Assembly (NCBI GenBank): GCA_963702235.1
Contig: CAVPBZ010000013.1
Coordinates: forward strand, 310,001 to 374,000
Length of the DNA stretch: 64,000 nucleotides
Direction of reading: 5' to 3'
Source: PALSA-505 sp963702235
Lineage (GTDB): Bacteria; Actinomycetota; Actinomycetes; Streptosporangiales; Streptosporangiaceae
The notes under the pieces were generated by a model. It was not told the origin of the DNA. It was given only the letters and a program-made list of their open reading frames with translations, and ran no database searches. Below, one piece after another: positions 35,336 through 43,939 of the stretch. Numbering within the stretch: position 1 is the first letter of the stretch; each line of letters begins with the position of its first letter. The position numbers and the translations under genes are program-made.

Positions 35336-35902
35336 ATGTCGTGCACGATCCGACCCCTCGACGCTTCCACGTGGGATGCCTTCGCGGAGCTTGCCGAGCG
35401 CAACAACGGGGTCTTCGGCGGGTGCTGGTGCATCGGTTACCACCCCGAATCCGGTCAGAAGGGGATGAGCTATCGCGCGGTCAAGGAGGACCGGGTCCGG
35501 ACAGGTCGCGCTCACGCCGCGCTCGTCCTCGACGAGGACGGCGCCGCACAGGGGTGGTGCCAGTACGGCAGCCCAGCGGAACTCCCGGGCAGCAAGCACA
35601 AGCGCGAGTACGCCAAGGACGCGCCGCCGCGTCCCGACTGGCGGATCACCTGCTTCTACGTCGACAAGAAACATCGCGGCCAGGGCATCGCACGGGCGGC
35701 GCTGGAAGGCGCGCTCGACCAGATCGCCCAGGCCGGCGGCGGCCTCGTCGAGGCCATTTCCGAGGTAACCACCGGCCGAGAGGCGCCGGGCCGGTTCCTG
35801 TTCAGCGCAACCGTCGAACTCTTCGAGCAGTACGGATTCACCCGCGGCCGGCAGGTTGGCAAGCACGCATGGATCGTCAGCAGGGTGGTCGATCGGGTGT
35901 GA
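35336..35902 (+). CDS. GNAT-family N-acetyltransferase
   Basis: The 188-residue protein has GNAT features: RITCFYVDKKHRGQGIARAA contains the acetyl-CoA loop HRGQGIA, and ATVELFEQYGFTRGRQVGK is the closing strand-helix. An N-terminal NNGVFGGCWCIGYHPE marks a subgroup often paired with WYL regulators. Substrate unknown. Confidence 0.88.
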   Translation: MSCTIRPLDASTWDAFAELAERNNGVFGGCWCIGYHPESGQKGMSYRAVKEDRVRTGRAHAALVLDEDGAAQGWCQYGSPAELPGSKHKREYAKDAPPRPDWRITCFYVDKKHRGQGIARAALEGALDQIAQAGGGLVEAISEVTTGREAPGRFLFSATVELFEQYGFTRGRQVGKHAWIVSRVVDRV

Positions 35903-35985
35903 GCGTTCGCTGCCAGTCTTCTACCAGGGTTCGCCGGTGCGGGGCGGGCCGCCGGTGTCTGGCTGTGCCGGGAACCAGTACGGGG

Positions 35986-38118
35986 TCAGCCCGCGCTCGC
36001 GCCGTCCATGGTGACCGTGCCCAGGGTGCCGTTGGTGTGTGAGGTCACCGCCAGGCCGGCCAGCAGCGACGCGCCGAGGCTGACCGTGACCGACGAGCCG
36101 GGGATCAGCGTCCAGGTCACCCCGTCGGCCGAGGTGTAGGCGGTGTAGGTGTTACCCGACCGGGTGATCTTGAGGTACGCGGGGGTGGTCCCGGCGGGGT
36201 TGGCCAGCTTGATGGTGTTCCCGCCCAGGGTCCGACGGACCTGCACCTTGATCCCTTCCGCCGGGCTGACGACGAGGGCGTAGTTCGGCGCCGCCGGGTC
36301 CGTGCTGGCGCGGAGCATGACCCCGGCCTTCGCCCCGCCGCTCGTGTCGCCCTGCGATGTGACGTGGGCGATCACGCTGCCGTCTCCCGCGAGCGTCTGC
36401 CACACGTAGCGGAACTGGTCCGACGGACCGGTGATGTCGGCCCCGCCCGCGCTGATCGTCCAGGTGCCGGTGTTCGGGTCGAAGGACTGGCTGCCGGCCG
36501 GGGCCGGGCTGCCGATGTCGGTGCAGGTCCACGGGTCCGGGCAGGGCTCGGGCAGGGCCGGCCCCGGGGGCCCTGCCGGCCGGGCGACGCCGGTCATCGT
36601 GGCCGTGTTCACCACGGCCGGGTCGCCGGACGTCACCGCCAGCCCGGCCAGCTCGCTCGTGCCCAGGCTGAGACTCACCGTCGAGCCTGCAATGGGCTGC
36701 CAGTCGTAGCCGTCGGCCGACTCGTACGCCGTATAGCTGCCACCGCTGCCAGAGATCCACAGGTAGGGCGACGCGGTGCCCGGTGCGCTGGCCAGGGTCG
36801 TGGTGCTGCCGTCCTGGCTGGACCGGTCCAGGACCGTCACGGTCCCGGACGGCGAGACCACGGCCCCGTAGTACGGGGCACCGGGATCGCTGCTGGCCCG
36901 GAGCATCACGCCGGCCTGAGCGGCCGGCCCGCCCGTGGTCTGCGACGTCACGTGGGCCTCGACGCCGCCCCCCGGCACGGCGTGCGAGGCCAGGTGGAAC
37001 TGATCCGCCGGGCCGCCGAGGCCGGTGCCGCTGCCGCTGACCGTCCAGGTGCCGCTGCCTGAGTCGTACGACTGGCTGCCGGCCAGCGCCGGGTTCCCGA
37101 TGTCGGTGGAGTTCCAGCCGGCCGCGGAGCCGTCCGTCCACATCACCCGTGACTGACCGGACTGGATGGACCCCACCGTGCTGGCACTGGCCACGACCAC
37201 GTCCTCGCCCTGCTCGGCACCGGTGAGGGAGATGGTCGCCTGGCCGCTGGCGTTGGTGACCGCAGTGCGGGTGGTACCACTGTCCGGCCCGCTGGTCACC
37301 GTGAACGTGACGACCGCGTTGGGCAAGCCTGCGCTACCGCTGCCGTCCAGCAGGGTGGCGGTCTCGGTGACGGGCTGGCCGACGGGGGCGGTGACGGTCG
37401 CGGGGCCGAGTGTCAGCGAACCGTCGTTGACGCCCGGTGCGCCGATCCGCCGCCACTGGATGGACTCGTTCTGCTTGGGCGGGCAGAAGCCCTCGTCGAT
37501 CCCGCCGGTGTCGAGCACGTGCGTGCTATCGGCGAGCGTGCTGGTGACACCGCCGATCGTGATGAGGACCTTCGGCGCGACCTTGATCGGCGTGCACTGG
37601 TTACCTGGGTAGCCGCTGGTGTCGAAGTTGTCGTAGCTCGGATTGCTGTGCGGGGGATTCTCGGTCAGGATGACGCTCTTGCCCGGCGCCACCGTGAAGG
37701 AGCCCCAGAGGTTCCCGAAGTACTTGCCGCCCATGAGGGAGGCGTGCATGTTCACCGACACCCTGGTCACCTTGACCGGGGACGTCGTCGGGTTGTCCAG
37801 CCTGATCGCCCCGGCGTCGTAGCAGGCCGTGAGGGTTCCGCATGCCGTCTGCCCGGGGACGGTGCCGCCGAGGAACGTCGTGTTGGGCGCTCCGGTCCAG
37901 GGCACAGGAAACGCCGCCGGGTCGGGCGTGTTGATCTCCTTGTCCTCGGCGTAGCCGACCGAGACCGACAGGCCGCCCACGGCCGGCGACCCGGCCGCCG
38001 GCCGGGAGGCTGAGGCCGGGCGGGCCGCGGCGCCGGCTGGCGCGGCCGCCACCGCCAGGGTGAGCGCGGTCGCGGTCAGGACAGCGAGATAACCGCGCGC
38101 GTACGCCAGGATCGGCAT
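35986..38118 (-). CDS. Secreted protein: N-terminal domain of unknown function, Ig-like domain, two concanavalin-like modules
   Basis: The 710-residue protein begins with a signal peptide (GYLAVLTATALTLAVAAAPA). Residues about 48-235 form a domain shared with the next gene (SVGYAEDK, NLWGSFTV, PGKSVILTENPPH, DSTHVLDTGG, NESIQWRRIG). A Big_1-like Ig domain follows (TLLDGSGSAGLPNAVVTFTV). Two laminin/DUF1349-type modules come last, each with TDIG, SDQF/ADQF, KAGVMLRAS or QAGVMLRAS and YTAYTSADG-type motifs. It is the last gene of a four-gene set of secreted proteins. No enzyme active site is seen; glycan or surface binding is inferred. Confidence 0.75.
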   Translation of the reverse strand: MPILAYARGYLAVLTATALTLAVAAAPAGAAARPASASRPAAGSPAVGGLSVSVGYAEDKEINTPDPAAFPVPWTGAPNTTFLGGTVPGQTACGTLTACYDAGAIRLDNPTTSPVKVTRVSVNMHASLMGGKYFGNLWGSFTVAPGKSVILTENPPHSNPSYDNFDTSGYPGNQCTPIKVAPKVLITIGGVTSTLADSTHVLDTGGIDEGFCPPKQNESIQWRRIGAPGVNDGSLTLGPATVTAPVGQPVTETATLLDGSGSAGLPNAVVTFTVTSGPDSGTTRTAVTNASGQATISLTGAEQGEDVVVASASTVGSIQSGQSRVMWTDGSAAGWNSTDIGNPALAGSQSYDSGSGTWTVSGSGTGLGGPADQFHLASHAVPGGGVEAHVTSQTTGGPAAQAGVMLRASSDPGAPYYGAVVSPSGTVTVLDRSSQDGSTTTLASAPGTASPYLWISGSGGSYTAYESADGYDWQPIAGSTVSLSLGTSELAGLAVTSGDPAVVNTATMTGVARPAGPPGPALPEPCPDPWTCTDIGSPAPAGSQSFDPNTGTWTISAGGADITGPSDQFRYVWQTLAGDGSVIAHVTSQGDTSGGAKAGVMLRASTDPAAPNYALVVSPAEGIKVQVRRTLGGNTIKLANPAGTTPAYLKITRSGNTYTAYTSADGVTWTLIPGSSVTVSLGASLLAGLAVTSHTNGTLGTVTMDGASAG

Positions 38119-38182
38119 TCGTCCCCCCTCGTCCTCCGGCTGGCGAAGCAGTCGGTAAACCCTTCGGCCCTGGGGCCGCTGA

Positions 38183-39463
38183 TCAGCCCACCTTCACGCG
38201 GTTCATCGTGACCGTGCCCAGGAGGCCGCTGTTGTGCGAGGTCACCGCCAGGCCGGCCAGCATGCTCGTGCCCAGGTTGATCGTTATCGCCGACCCCGGG
38301 ATCAGCGTCCAGGTGGTCCCGTTGGCCGAGGTGTAGGCGGTGTACGTGCTTCCCGACCGGGTGATCCGCAGCCACGCGGGGGTGGTCCCGGCGGGGTTGG
38401 CCAGCTTCTGGGTGTCCCCGTTCAGGGTCTTGCGGACCTGTGCCTTGATCCCCTCCCCGGGGCTGACGAGCAGGGCGTAGTTCGGCGACCCAGCGGCCGT
38501 GGTGGCGCGGAGCATCACCCCGGCCTTCGCGCCCGGGCTGGTGTTGGTCTGTGTCAGGACGTGAGCGGTCACGCTGCCATTCCCGGGCAGGTTCTGCCAC
38601 ACGAAGTGGAACTGGTCGGCGAACCCGCTGATGTCAGCCCCGCCGGCATTGATCGTCCACTTGCCCGTCTTAGGGTTGAAGGACTGGCTGCCGGGCGGGA
38701 TGGGACCGCCGATGTCGGCGCAGGTCCACGGGGTCGGGCACGACGACGCGGCAGGGCTGGCTAGCGTGCCGATCCGCCGCCACTGGATGGACTCGTTGTG
38801 CGTGGGCGAGCAGGAGCCCGGATCGACCCCGCCAGTGTCGAGCACGTGCGTGCTGTCGGTCAGCGTGGTGGCCACGCCGCCGATGACCAGCTTGACTCTT
38901 GGCGCCTCTGTGATCGGCGTGCAGGTGCTCGGGTTTCCGCTGGTGTCGAAGTCGTCGAAGCTGTCATTGGCGTGCGGGGGGTTCTCGGTCAGGATCACGC
39001 TCTTGCCGGGCTGCACGGTGAACGAGCCCCAGAGGTTGTTGTAGATCTTGCCGCCCGAGATGGACCCGTGCACGTTTACCACCACCCGGGACACGGTCAC
39101 CGGGGACGACGTCGGGTTCTTGAGCATGATCGCACCGGCATCCCAGCACTTCAGCGTCCCGCACCCCGTGCTGCCAGGGATGGGCCCGCCCAGGAACGTC
39201 GTATTGGACGCGCCGGACCACGGCGACGGGAACGTCCCCGCGGGCGGCGGGAGGCTCGGCTTGTTCTCGGCGTAGCCGACGTTGACCACCAGGCCGCCCG
39301 CGGCGCTTGGGGCCGCCCGCCCGGCCGCTGCCGGCCGCGAGGCCGCCCCGTGATGGACCGCCGCCCCGGCCGCGCCGGCGCTCAGCGTGGCGGCACCGGT
39401 CAGGGCCAGCGCCGCCGCGGCCAGGATGGTGAGCTGTTTGTGCGCGTTCGCCAGTATCGGCAT
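38183..39463 (-). CDS. Secreted paralogue with one concanavalin-like module
   Basis: ATG 39463 gives a 426-residue protein starting MPILANAHKQLTILAAAALA. Residues about 55-245 are clearly paralogous to the N-terminal domain of the next gene (VGYAENK, TTFLGGPIPG, NLWGSFTVQPGKSVILTENP, HNESIQWRRIG). One module follows directly (PTPWTCADIGG ... KAGVMLRATT ... YTAYTSANGTTWTLIPGS), without the Ig domain. The 35 bases upstream of this ATG are nearly identical to those upstream of 38118, so the two genes arose by tandem duplication. Confidence 0.78.
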   Translation of the reverse strand: MPILANAHKQLTILAAAALALTGAATLSAGAAGAAVHHGAASRPAAAGRAAPSAAGGLVVNVGYAENKPSLPPPAGTFPSPWSGASNTTFLGGPIPGSTGCGTLKCWDAGAIMLKNPTSSPVTVSRVVVNVHGSISGGKIYNNLWGSFTVQPGKSVILTENPPHANDSFDDFDTSGNPSTCTPITEAPRVKLVIGGVATTLTDSTHVLDTGGVDPGSCSPTHNESIQWRRIGTLASPAASSCPTPWTCADIGGPIPPGSQSFNPKTGKWTINAGGADISGFADQFHFVWQNLPGNGSVTAHVLTQTNTSPGAKAGVMLRATTAAGSPNYALLVSPGEGIKAQVRKTLNGDTQKLANPAGTTPAWLRITRSGSTYTAYTSANGTTWTLIPGSAITINLGTSMLAGLAVTSHNSGLLGTVTMNRVKVG

Positions 39464-39518
39464 GTCGTTCCCCCTCGACCTCCGGCTGGCGGAGGCGTCG
39501 ATAGCTTTCCGGCCCTGG

Positions 39519-42500
39519 TCAGGGCGCTGTCTGGACTGAGTTGTAGGTGACGGTGCTGAGATTGCCGGTGTCATGGGACGTGACGGCGAACCCGCGCAGC
39601 AGGCTCCCGGTCAGGGCGCCGATCCCGGCCGTCGAGCCCGGGACCGGCGTCCAGGTCGTGCCGTCAGTCGAGGTGGAGGCCGTGAACGTGGTACCGCTCC
39701 GCACGATCTCCAGGTACACGGGCACGGTCCCGGTGGTGAGGACCTGGCTGGTCAGCCCGCCCTGGGTGGCGCGGTACTGCACGACGACCCCGTTTCCCGG
39801 CGTGACGAAGACCGCGTAGTACGGCGACCCCGGGTCGGTGCTCAGCCGCATCATCAGGCCGCCCTTGGCCCACGTATTCGTGCTGGTCTGCGAGGCGACG
39901 TTCGCGATCATGCTGCCATCGGCGGCGAGCGACTGGTAGACGAAGTGGAACGAGTCGGACGCGCTGAAGATGTCGCCGCCGCCGCCGCTGATGCTCCACA
40001 TGCCGTTGGACAGCGTCTGGCTGCCCGGCCCGGGTGACACCTGGCCGATATCCGTGCACGTCCACGTGTTCGGGCACGCCCCCGGCGGCGGCAGCTCGGT
40101 CGCGTTGAGCCCCACGGTGTCGAGCGTCACCGCGGACGCGGTGCCCTGGCTGTGCGAGGTGATCGCGATGCCGGCCAGCACCGGGCCGCTGATCGGCAGG
40201 ACCTGGGTGGATCCGGGTATCGCGGTCCAGTTCGTGCCGTCTGGTGAGGTGTAGGCGGTGTAGTAGATCTGTGTGCCCGACGTGTACCGGCCCAGCATCA
40301 GGTAGGCGGGCACCGTGCCGGGTGCGAGCAGCTGGGTACTGGTCCCGCCCTGGGCCATGCGCCACTGCACCGCGATCCCGTGCCCGGGGGTCACGAACGC
40401 GGCGTAGTACGGTGAGCCCGGGTCGGTGGTCGCCCGCATCATCACCCCGGCCTTGGCGTACGGGTCAGTGGGCTGCTGCGCGGTCACGTGGGCAGTGACC
40501 GTGCCATCGGCGGCCAGCGTCTGGTAGGCGAAGTGGAACGCGTCAGCGGTGCTCCAGATGTCCCCGCCGCCGCCGGTCTCGTTCCATGTCCCCGACGACA
40601 GGCTGTCGGTGCCGGGTGGGAGCGCCCCGCCGATATCCGTGCACGTCCACGCGCTCGGGCACAGCGACGGCGGGACCACCGGCGGTCCCTGCGAGAAGCT
40701 GTCGAACGTGGCGGTCGAGAGGTTGCTCGTGCTGTTGGACCCGCTGGCGATCCCGGCCACCAGCGGGCCCGGCAGGCTCAGCGGGACCTGCGACCCGGGG
40801 ATGATGGTCCAGTTCACCCCGTCGGTGGAGGTGTAGGCGCTGTAGTACACCACGTTGTGCACGGTGTCGGTGTACCGCGAGACCCGCAGCCACACCGGCG
40901 CGGTGGTCGTGTTGCCGGTGATCTGCTGGGTCAGCGCACCCTGGGTGGGGCGCCACTGCACGGTGACGCCGTGCCCCGGAGTCGCGAAGACCCCGTAGTA
41001 CGGCGCCGCCGGGCCGGTGCCCGACCGGATCATGACCCCGGACTTCATCCACGGGTCGGCACCGGACTGCTGGGTGTCTACGTGGACGCTGACCGTGCCG
41101 TCCCCGTTCGGATTGCTCGGCGTCGGGAACGGCTGGCTGATGAAGCGGAACAGGTCGTAAGTGGAGTAGATCGTGCCGCCCGCCAGCACCGTCCAGTTGC
41201 CGTTGCTGTAAAGCTGGTTACCGGCCAGCAGCGACACGCCGCCGATGTCGCCGCAGGTGAACCCGCTGGGGCAGGCGGTCGCGGGCGGTGAGCTCACCAC
41301 GCCCACGGTGGCGCTGCTGAACGTCGCCGGAGTGGTCACGCCGGCGTTGCCGGACGTGGCCGCCAGGCCCGCCAGGTAGTTGCCGGTGCCCATGTTGATC
41401 GCGACCGCCGAGCCGAGCACAGGTGTCCAGGTGGTGCCGTCGGTGGACGTCAGCGTCGTGAAGTAGGTGGCCGGCGGGCTGGCGTTCGTGTCGTTCCAGC
41501 GGACGATCTGCAGGTAGGCGGGCGAGGTCACCGACGGCAGCGTGATGGCGTGCTTGTAGGCGATGCCGTCGTAGAGCCGCCAGCTGATGGTGGCGGTACT
41601 ACCCCCGGGGCTGAGAGAGACGCTGTACATGGGCGCGGTCGGGCTGGTGCTCTCCCGCATCATGAGCCCGTCCTGAGTGGCCGACGACGCGCCGGCCGCG
41701 GTCGTCATCTGGGCGCTCACCGACGCGTTGCCGGAGACGGTCTGGTACACGTAGTGCGCTTGGTCCGACGAGACCTTGACGAACCCGCTGCCTGTGCCCT
41801 GCAGCGTCAGCGAGCTGCCCGAGCCGGTGGTGTCGCCCGGCGTGCCCGGGTTGCCCAGGTCGGTGCAGACCCACCCGGTCGGGCACGGGTCTACCGGTGG
41901 CGGCGGGGTCATCGTGGTGGTGACCTTGGCCCCGGCACTGGTTCCGGTGAACGTCGCGGTGCCGAGGGTCGTGGCCGACCCGGACGCGACCGCGATGCCC
42001 TGCATGGTGACGGTCGGCAGGTCGAGGTCGGCGGTGCTGCCGGGGATCAGTGTGTAGCTGGTGCCGTTGGCCGACACGCCGGCGCTGAACAGGTTCTGCT
42101 GCCGCTGGATCATCACCGACACCGGCGTGGTGGCGGGATAGCTGGCGAGCATCGTGGGGGGGCTGTTCCACGCGGCGCGGTCCCAGACCTGCACGCTCGG
42201 CGGGGAGGCGCTGGGGACATCGACGACGGCGTAGTACGGCGAGCCGGCCGCGGCGGTCTGCCGCACCATCACGCCCGCCTGCTGGGTCAGCCCGGCCTGA
42301 GGCGCCTGCGAGACGATCGTGGTGCTGGTCTGCGCGTTGCCGGTGACCTGCTTGCTGATGAACCGGAACTGGTCGGCGGTGCCCGCGATGCCGCTGCCCG
42401 CGGCGGTCACCGTGAGGTTCGCCCCGGACGTGCTCTCACTGCCCTGGGCCGGGCTGCCGATGTCCTGGCAGGTGAAGCCGGACGGGCAGTTCGGGTCGGG

Positions 42501-43928
42501 CGGTGGCGAGGCAGGGGCCGCGCCCGGGCCGAAGGCGTACAGGACGCCACCGATGGTGGGCACGTAGAAGTGGCCGTTGGCGACCGAGATGGCGCCGTAG
42601 TTCGCCGACGGCAGCAGGTAGGAGTACAGCAGGTGGCCGTTGGCCGCGTTGACGACCTCGAAGGTTCTCCCTTCCGCGAGGCCGATCATGCCGTTGACGT
42701 AGGCAGGCGAGCCCAGGATGGGGCTGTCGGTCTGGCGGCTCCAGATCACCGAGCCGGTGCCGGGGTTGAGCGCGCTGATCGAGCCCCCATCCCCGTGACC
42801 GTTCTGCACGTTGTGGCCACCGGCGTAATAGACCGTGCCGTTCGCGAAGATGCCGGACGTCAGCACGCCGTCTCCGCTCGTCGGGGACGTGCCGCCGACC
42901 GCGATCTGGTCCTGCCAGACCGGGCCGGCGGCCAGGTTCTTGCGGTTGAACGTGTACAGGATGCCGTTCTTGTTGGCCACCGAGAGCAGCTGGTCCCCGG
43001 CCGAGTCGGTGGTCAGGGTGGGGGTGGTGCTCCAGTCGGAGTCCGTGATGGAGCTGACGAACGGAAGCTGCCAGGTCCCTTTGGAAGCCAGGGTCGTGGC
43101 ATTCAGCTCGACGATCGCCTGGGACTGGGTCTGGGTGAACTGGGAGAGGGTGCCGGTGGACACGAAGATGCTGTTGGTCGCCGCGTCGTAAGTCGGCGAC
43201 GTCCATATACCGCCGCCCACCTGCCCGGTCGGGACGAAGTTATGAGTTTTGACGATCTTGCCCTGCTGCGCACCGGAAATGCCGACCTGCAGCAGCCTGC
43301 CCTGGACCAGCGGGTTGTCGCAGTTGCTGGCGATGCCGATGTAGGCGTAGTTGCCGACGATCAGCGGGCTGGACCAGTTGTAGTGCGCCCCCGTCTCGCC
43401 GGTCTTCCCGGTGTAGACCTTCCACAGCACGGCCCCGGTCGTGGCGTTCAGCGCGTACCAGTAGGGACCCCCGCCGCCAACGTAGACCACGCCGTTCACC
43501 ACTGTCGCGGCCGAGGTGACGCCGATGACCGACGGGTTGCAGCCAGCGTCGATGTTGGAGCCGAGATTGGTCTTCCAGATGACCGCGCCCGTGGCGGTGT
43601 TGATCGCGTACTCGTAGCCGTCCCAGGCGCCGATGTAGGCCGTGGTGCCCACGATGCTCGCCGAGGTTGCCAGCGCCCCGCCGGCCTGGAAGCTCCACTG
43701 CGGCACCAGGTTCGCGGCCTTGGAAAGCTTGAGCGCGGGGTCGGTGGTGGCCGAGCTCCGGGCAACATCGTGCAGGTATGTCGGCCAGTCCTGCGCGGCC
43801 GGCGCCGCCCGGTGGCTGGCCGCGGCCGCGGTTCGCGCGCTCGCCGGGGCGGCGCCCAGCGCGCTGAGAGCCAGCGCGCCCGCCGCCAGGGCAGCCACGC
43901 GGGACCGCCGGGACCGCATCATTGACAT
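39519..43928 (-). CDS. Secreted PQQ-type beta-propeller protein with five concanavalin-like modules
   Basis: ATG 43928 follows AGGGAA and gives 1469 residues. After a signal peptide (SRVAALAAGALALSALGAAP) the first 480 residues form a PQQ/YncE-like beta-propeller (TATGAVIWKTNLGS, TTGAVLWKVYTG, GTGSVIWSRQTD). Then come five DUF1349/laminin-like modules, each opened by a short linker of the form CPxxWxCxDIG, at roughly residues 510, 680, 870, 1080 and 1270. Modules contain KAGVMMRATTDPGSPYYAAF-type strands and a TSxDGTNWTxIPGS strand. It starts 12 bases after the restored end of the upstream gene. Likely an extracellular scaffold; enzymatic dehydrogenase activity is not established. Confidence 0.8.
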   Translation of the reverse strand: MSMMRSRRSRVAALAAGALALSALGAAPASARTAAAASHRAAPAAQDWPTYLHDVARSSATTDPALKLSKAANLVPQWSFQAGGALATSASIVGTTAYIGAWDGYEYAINTATGAVIWKTNLGSNIDAGCNPSVIGVTSAATVVNGVVYVGGGGPYWYALNATTGAVLWKVYTGKTGETGAHYNWSSPLIVGNYAYIGIASNCDNPLVQGRLLQVGISGAQQGKIVKTHNFVPTGQVGGGIWTSPTYDAATNSIFVSTGTLSQFTQTQSQAIVELNATTLASKGTWQLPFVSSITDSDWSTTPTLTTDSAGDQLLSVANKNGILYTFNRKNLAAGPVWQDQIAVGGTSPTSGDGVLTSGIFANGTVYYAGGHNVQNGHGDGGSISALNPGTGSVIWSRQTDSPILGSPAYVNGMIGLAEGRTFEVVNAANGHLLYSYLLPSANYGAISVANGHFYVPTIGGVLYAFGPGAAPASPPPDPNCPSGFTCQDIGSPAQGSESTSGANLTVTAAGSGIAGTADQFRFISKQVTGNAQTSTTIVSQAPQAGLTQQAGVMVRQTAAAGSPYYAVVDVPSASPPSVQVWDRAAWNSPPTMLASYPATTPVSVMIQRQQNLFSAGVSANGTSYTLIPGSTADLDLPTVTMQGIAVASGSATTLGTATFTGTSAGAKVTTTMTPPPPVDPCPTGWVCTDLGNPGTPGDTTGSGSSLTLQGTGSGFVKVSSDQAHYVYQTVSGNASVSAQMTTAAGASSATQDGLMMRESTSPTAPMYSVSLSPGGSTATISWRLYDGIAYKHAITLPSVTSPAYLQIVRWNDTNASPPATYFTTLTSTDGTTWTPVLGSAVAINMGTGNYLAGLAATSGNAGVTTPATFSSATVGVVSSPPATACPSGFTCGDIGGVSLLAGNQLYSNGNWTVLAGGTIYSTYDLFRFISQPFPTPSNPNGDGTVSVHVDTQQSGADPWMKSGVMIRSGTGPAAPYYGVFATPGHGVTVQWRPTQGALTQQITGNTTTAPVWLRVSRYTDTVHNVVYYSAYTSTDGVNWTIIPGSQVPLSLPGPLVAGIASGSNSTSNLSTATFDSFSQGPPVVPPSLCPSAWTCTDIGGALPPGTDSLSSGTWNETGGGGDIWSTADAFHFAYQTLAADGTVTAHVTAQQPTDPYAKAGVMMRATTDPGSPYYAAFVTPGHGIAVQWRMAQGGTSTQLLAPGTVPAYLMLGRYTSGTQIYYTAYTSPDGTNWTAIPGSTQVLPISGPVLAGIAITSHSQGTASAVTLDTVGLNATELPPPGACPNTWTCTDIGQVSPGPGSQTLSNGMWSISGGGGDIFSASDSFHFVYQSLAADGSMIANVASQTSTNTWAKGGLMMRLSTDPGSPYYAVFVTPGNGVVVQYRATQGGLTSQVLTTGTVPVYLEIVRSGTTFTASTSTDGTTWTPVPGSTAGIGALTGSLLRGFAVTSHDTGNLSTVTYNSVQTAP

Positions 43929-43939
43929 CTGTCGATTCC

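Noticed and set aside
20987..36000. Genomic island integrated at tRNA-Ser(CGA)
   Set aside because: The accessory content after the tRNA is suggestive, but I found no integrase and no repeat of the tRNA 3' end downstream.
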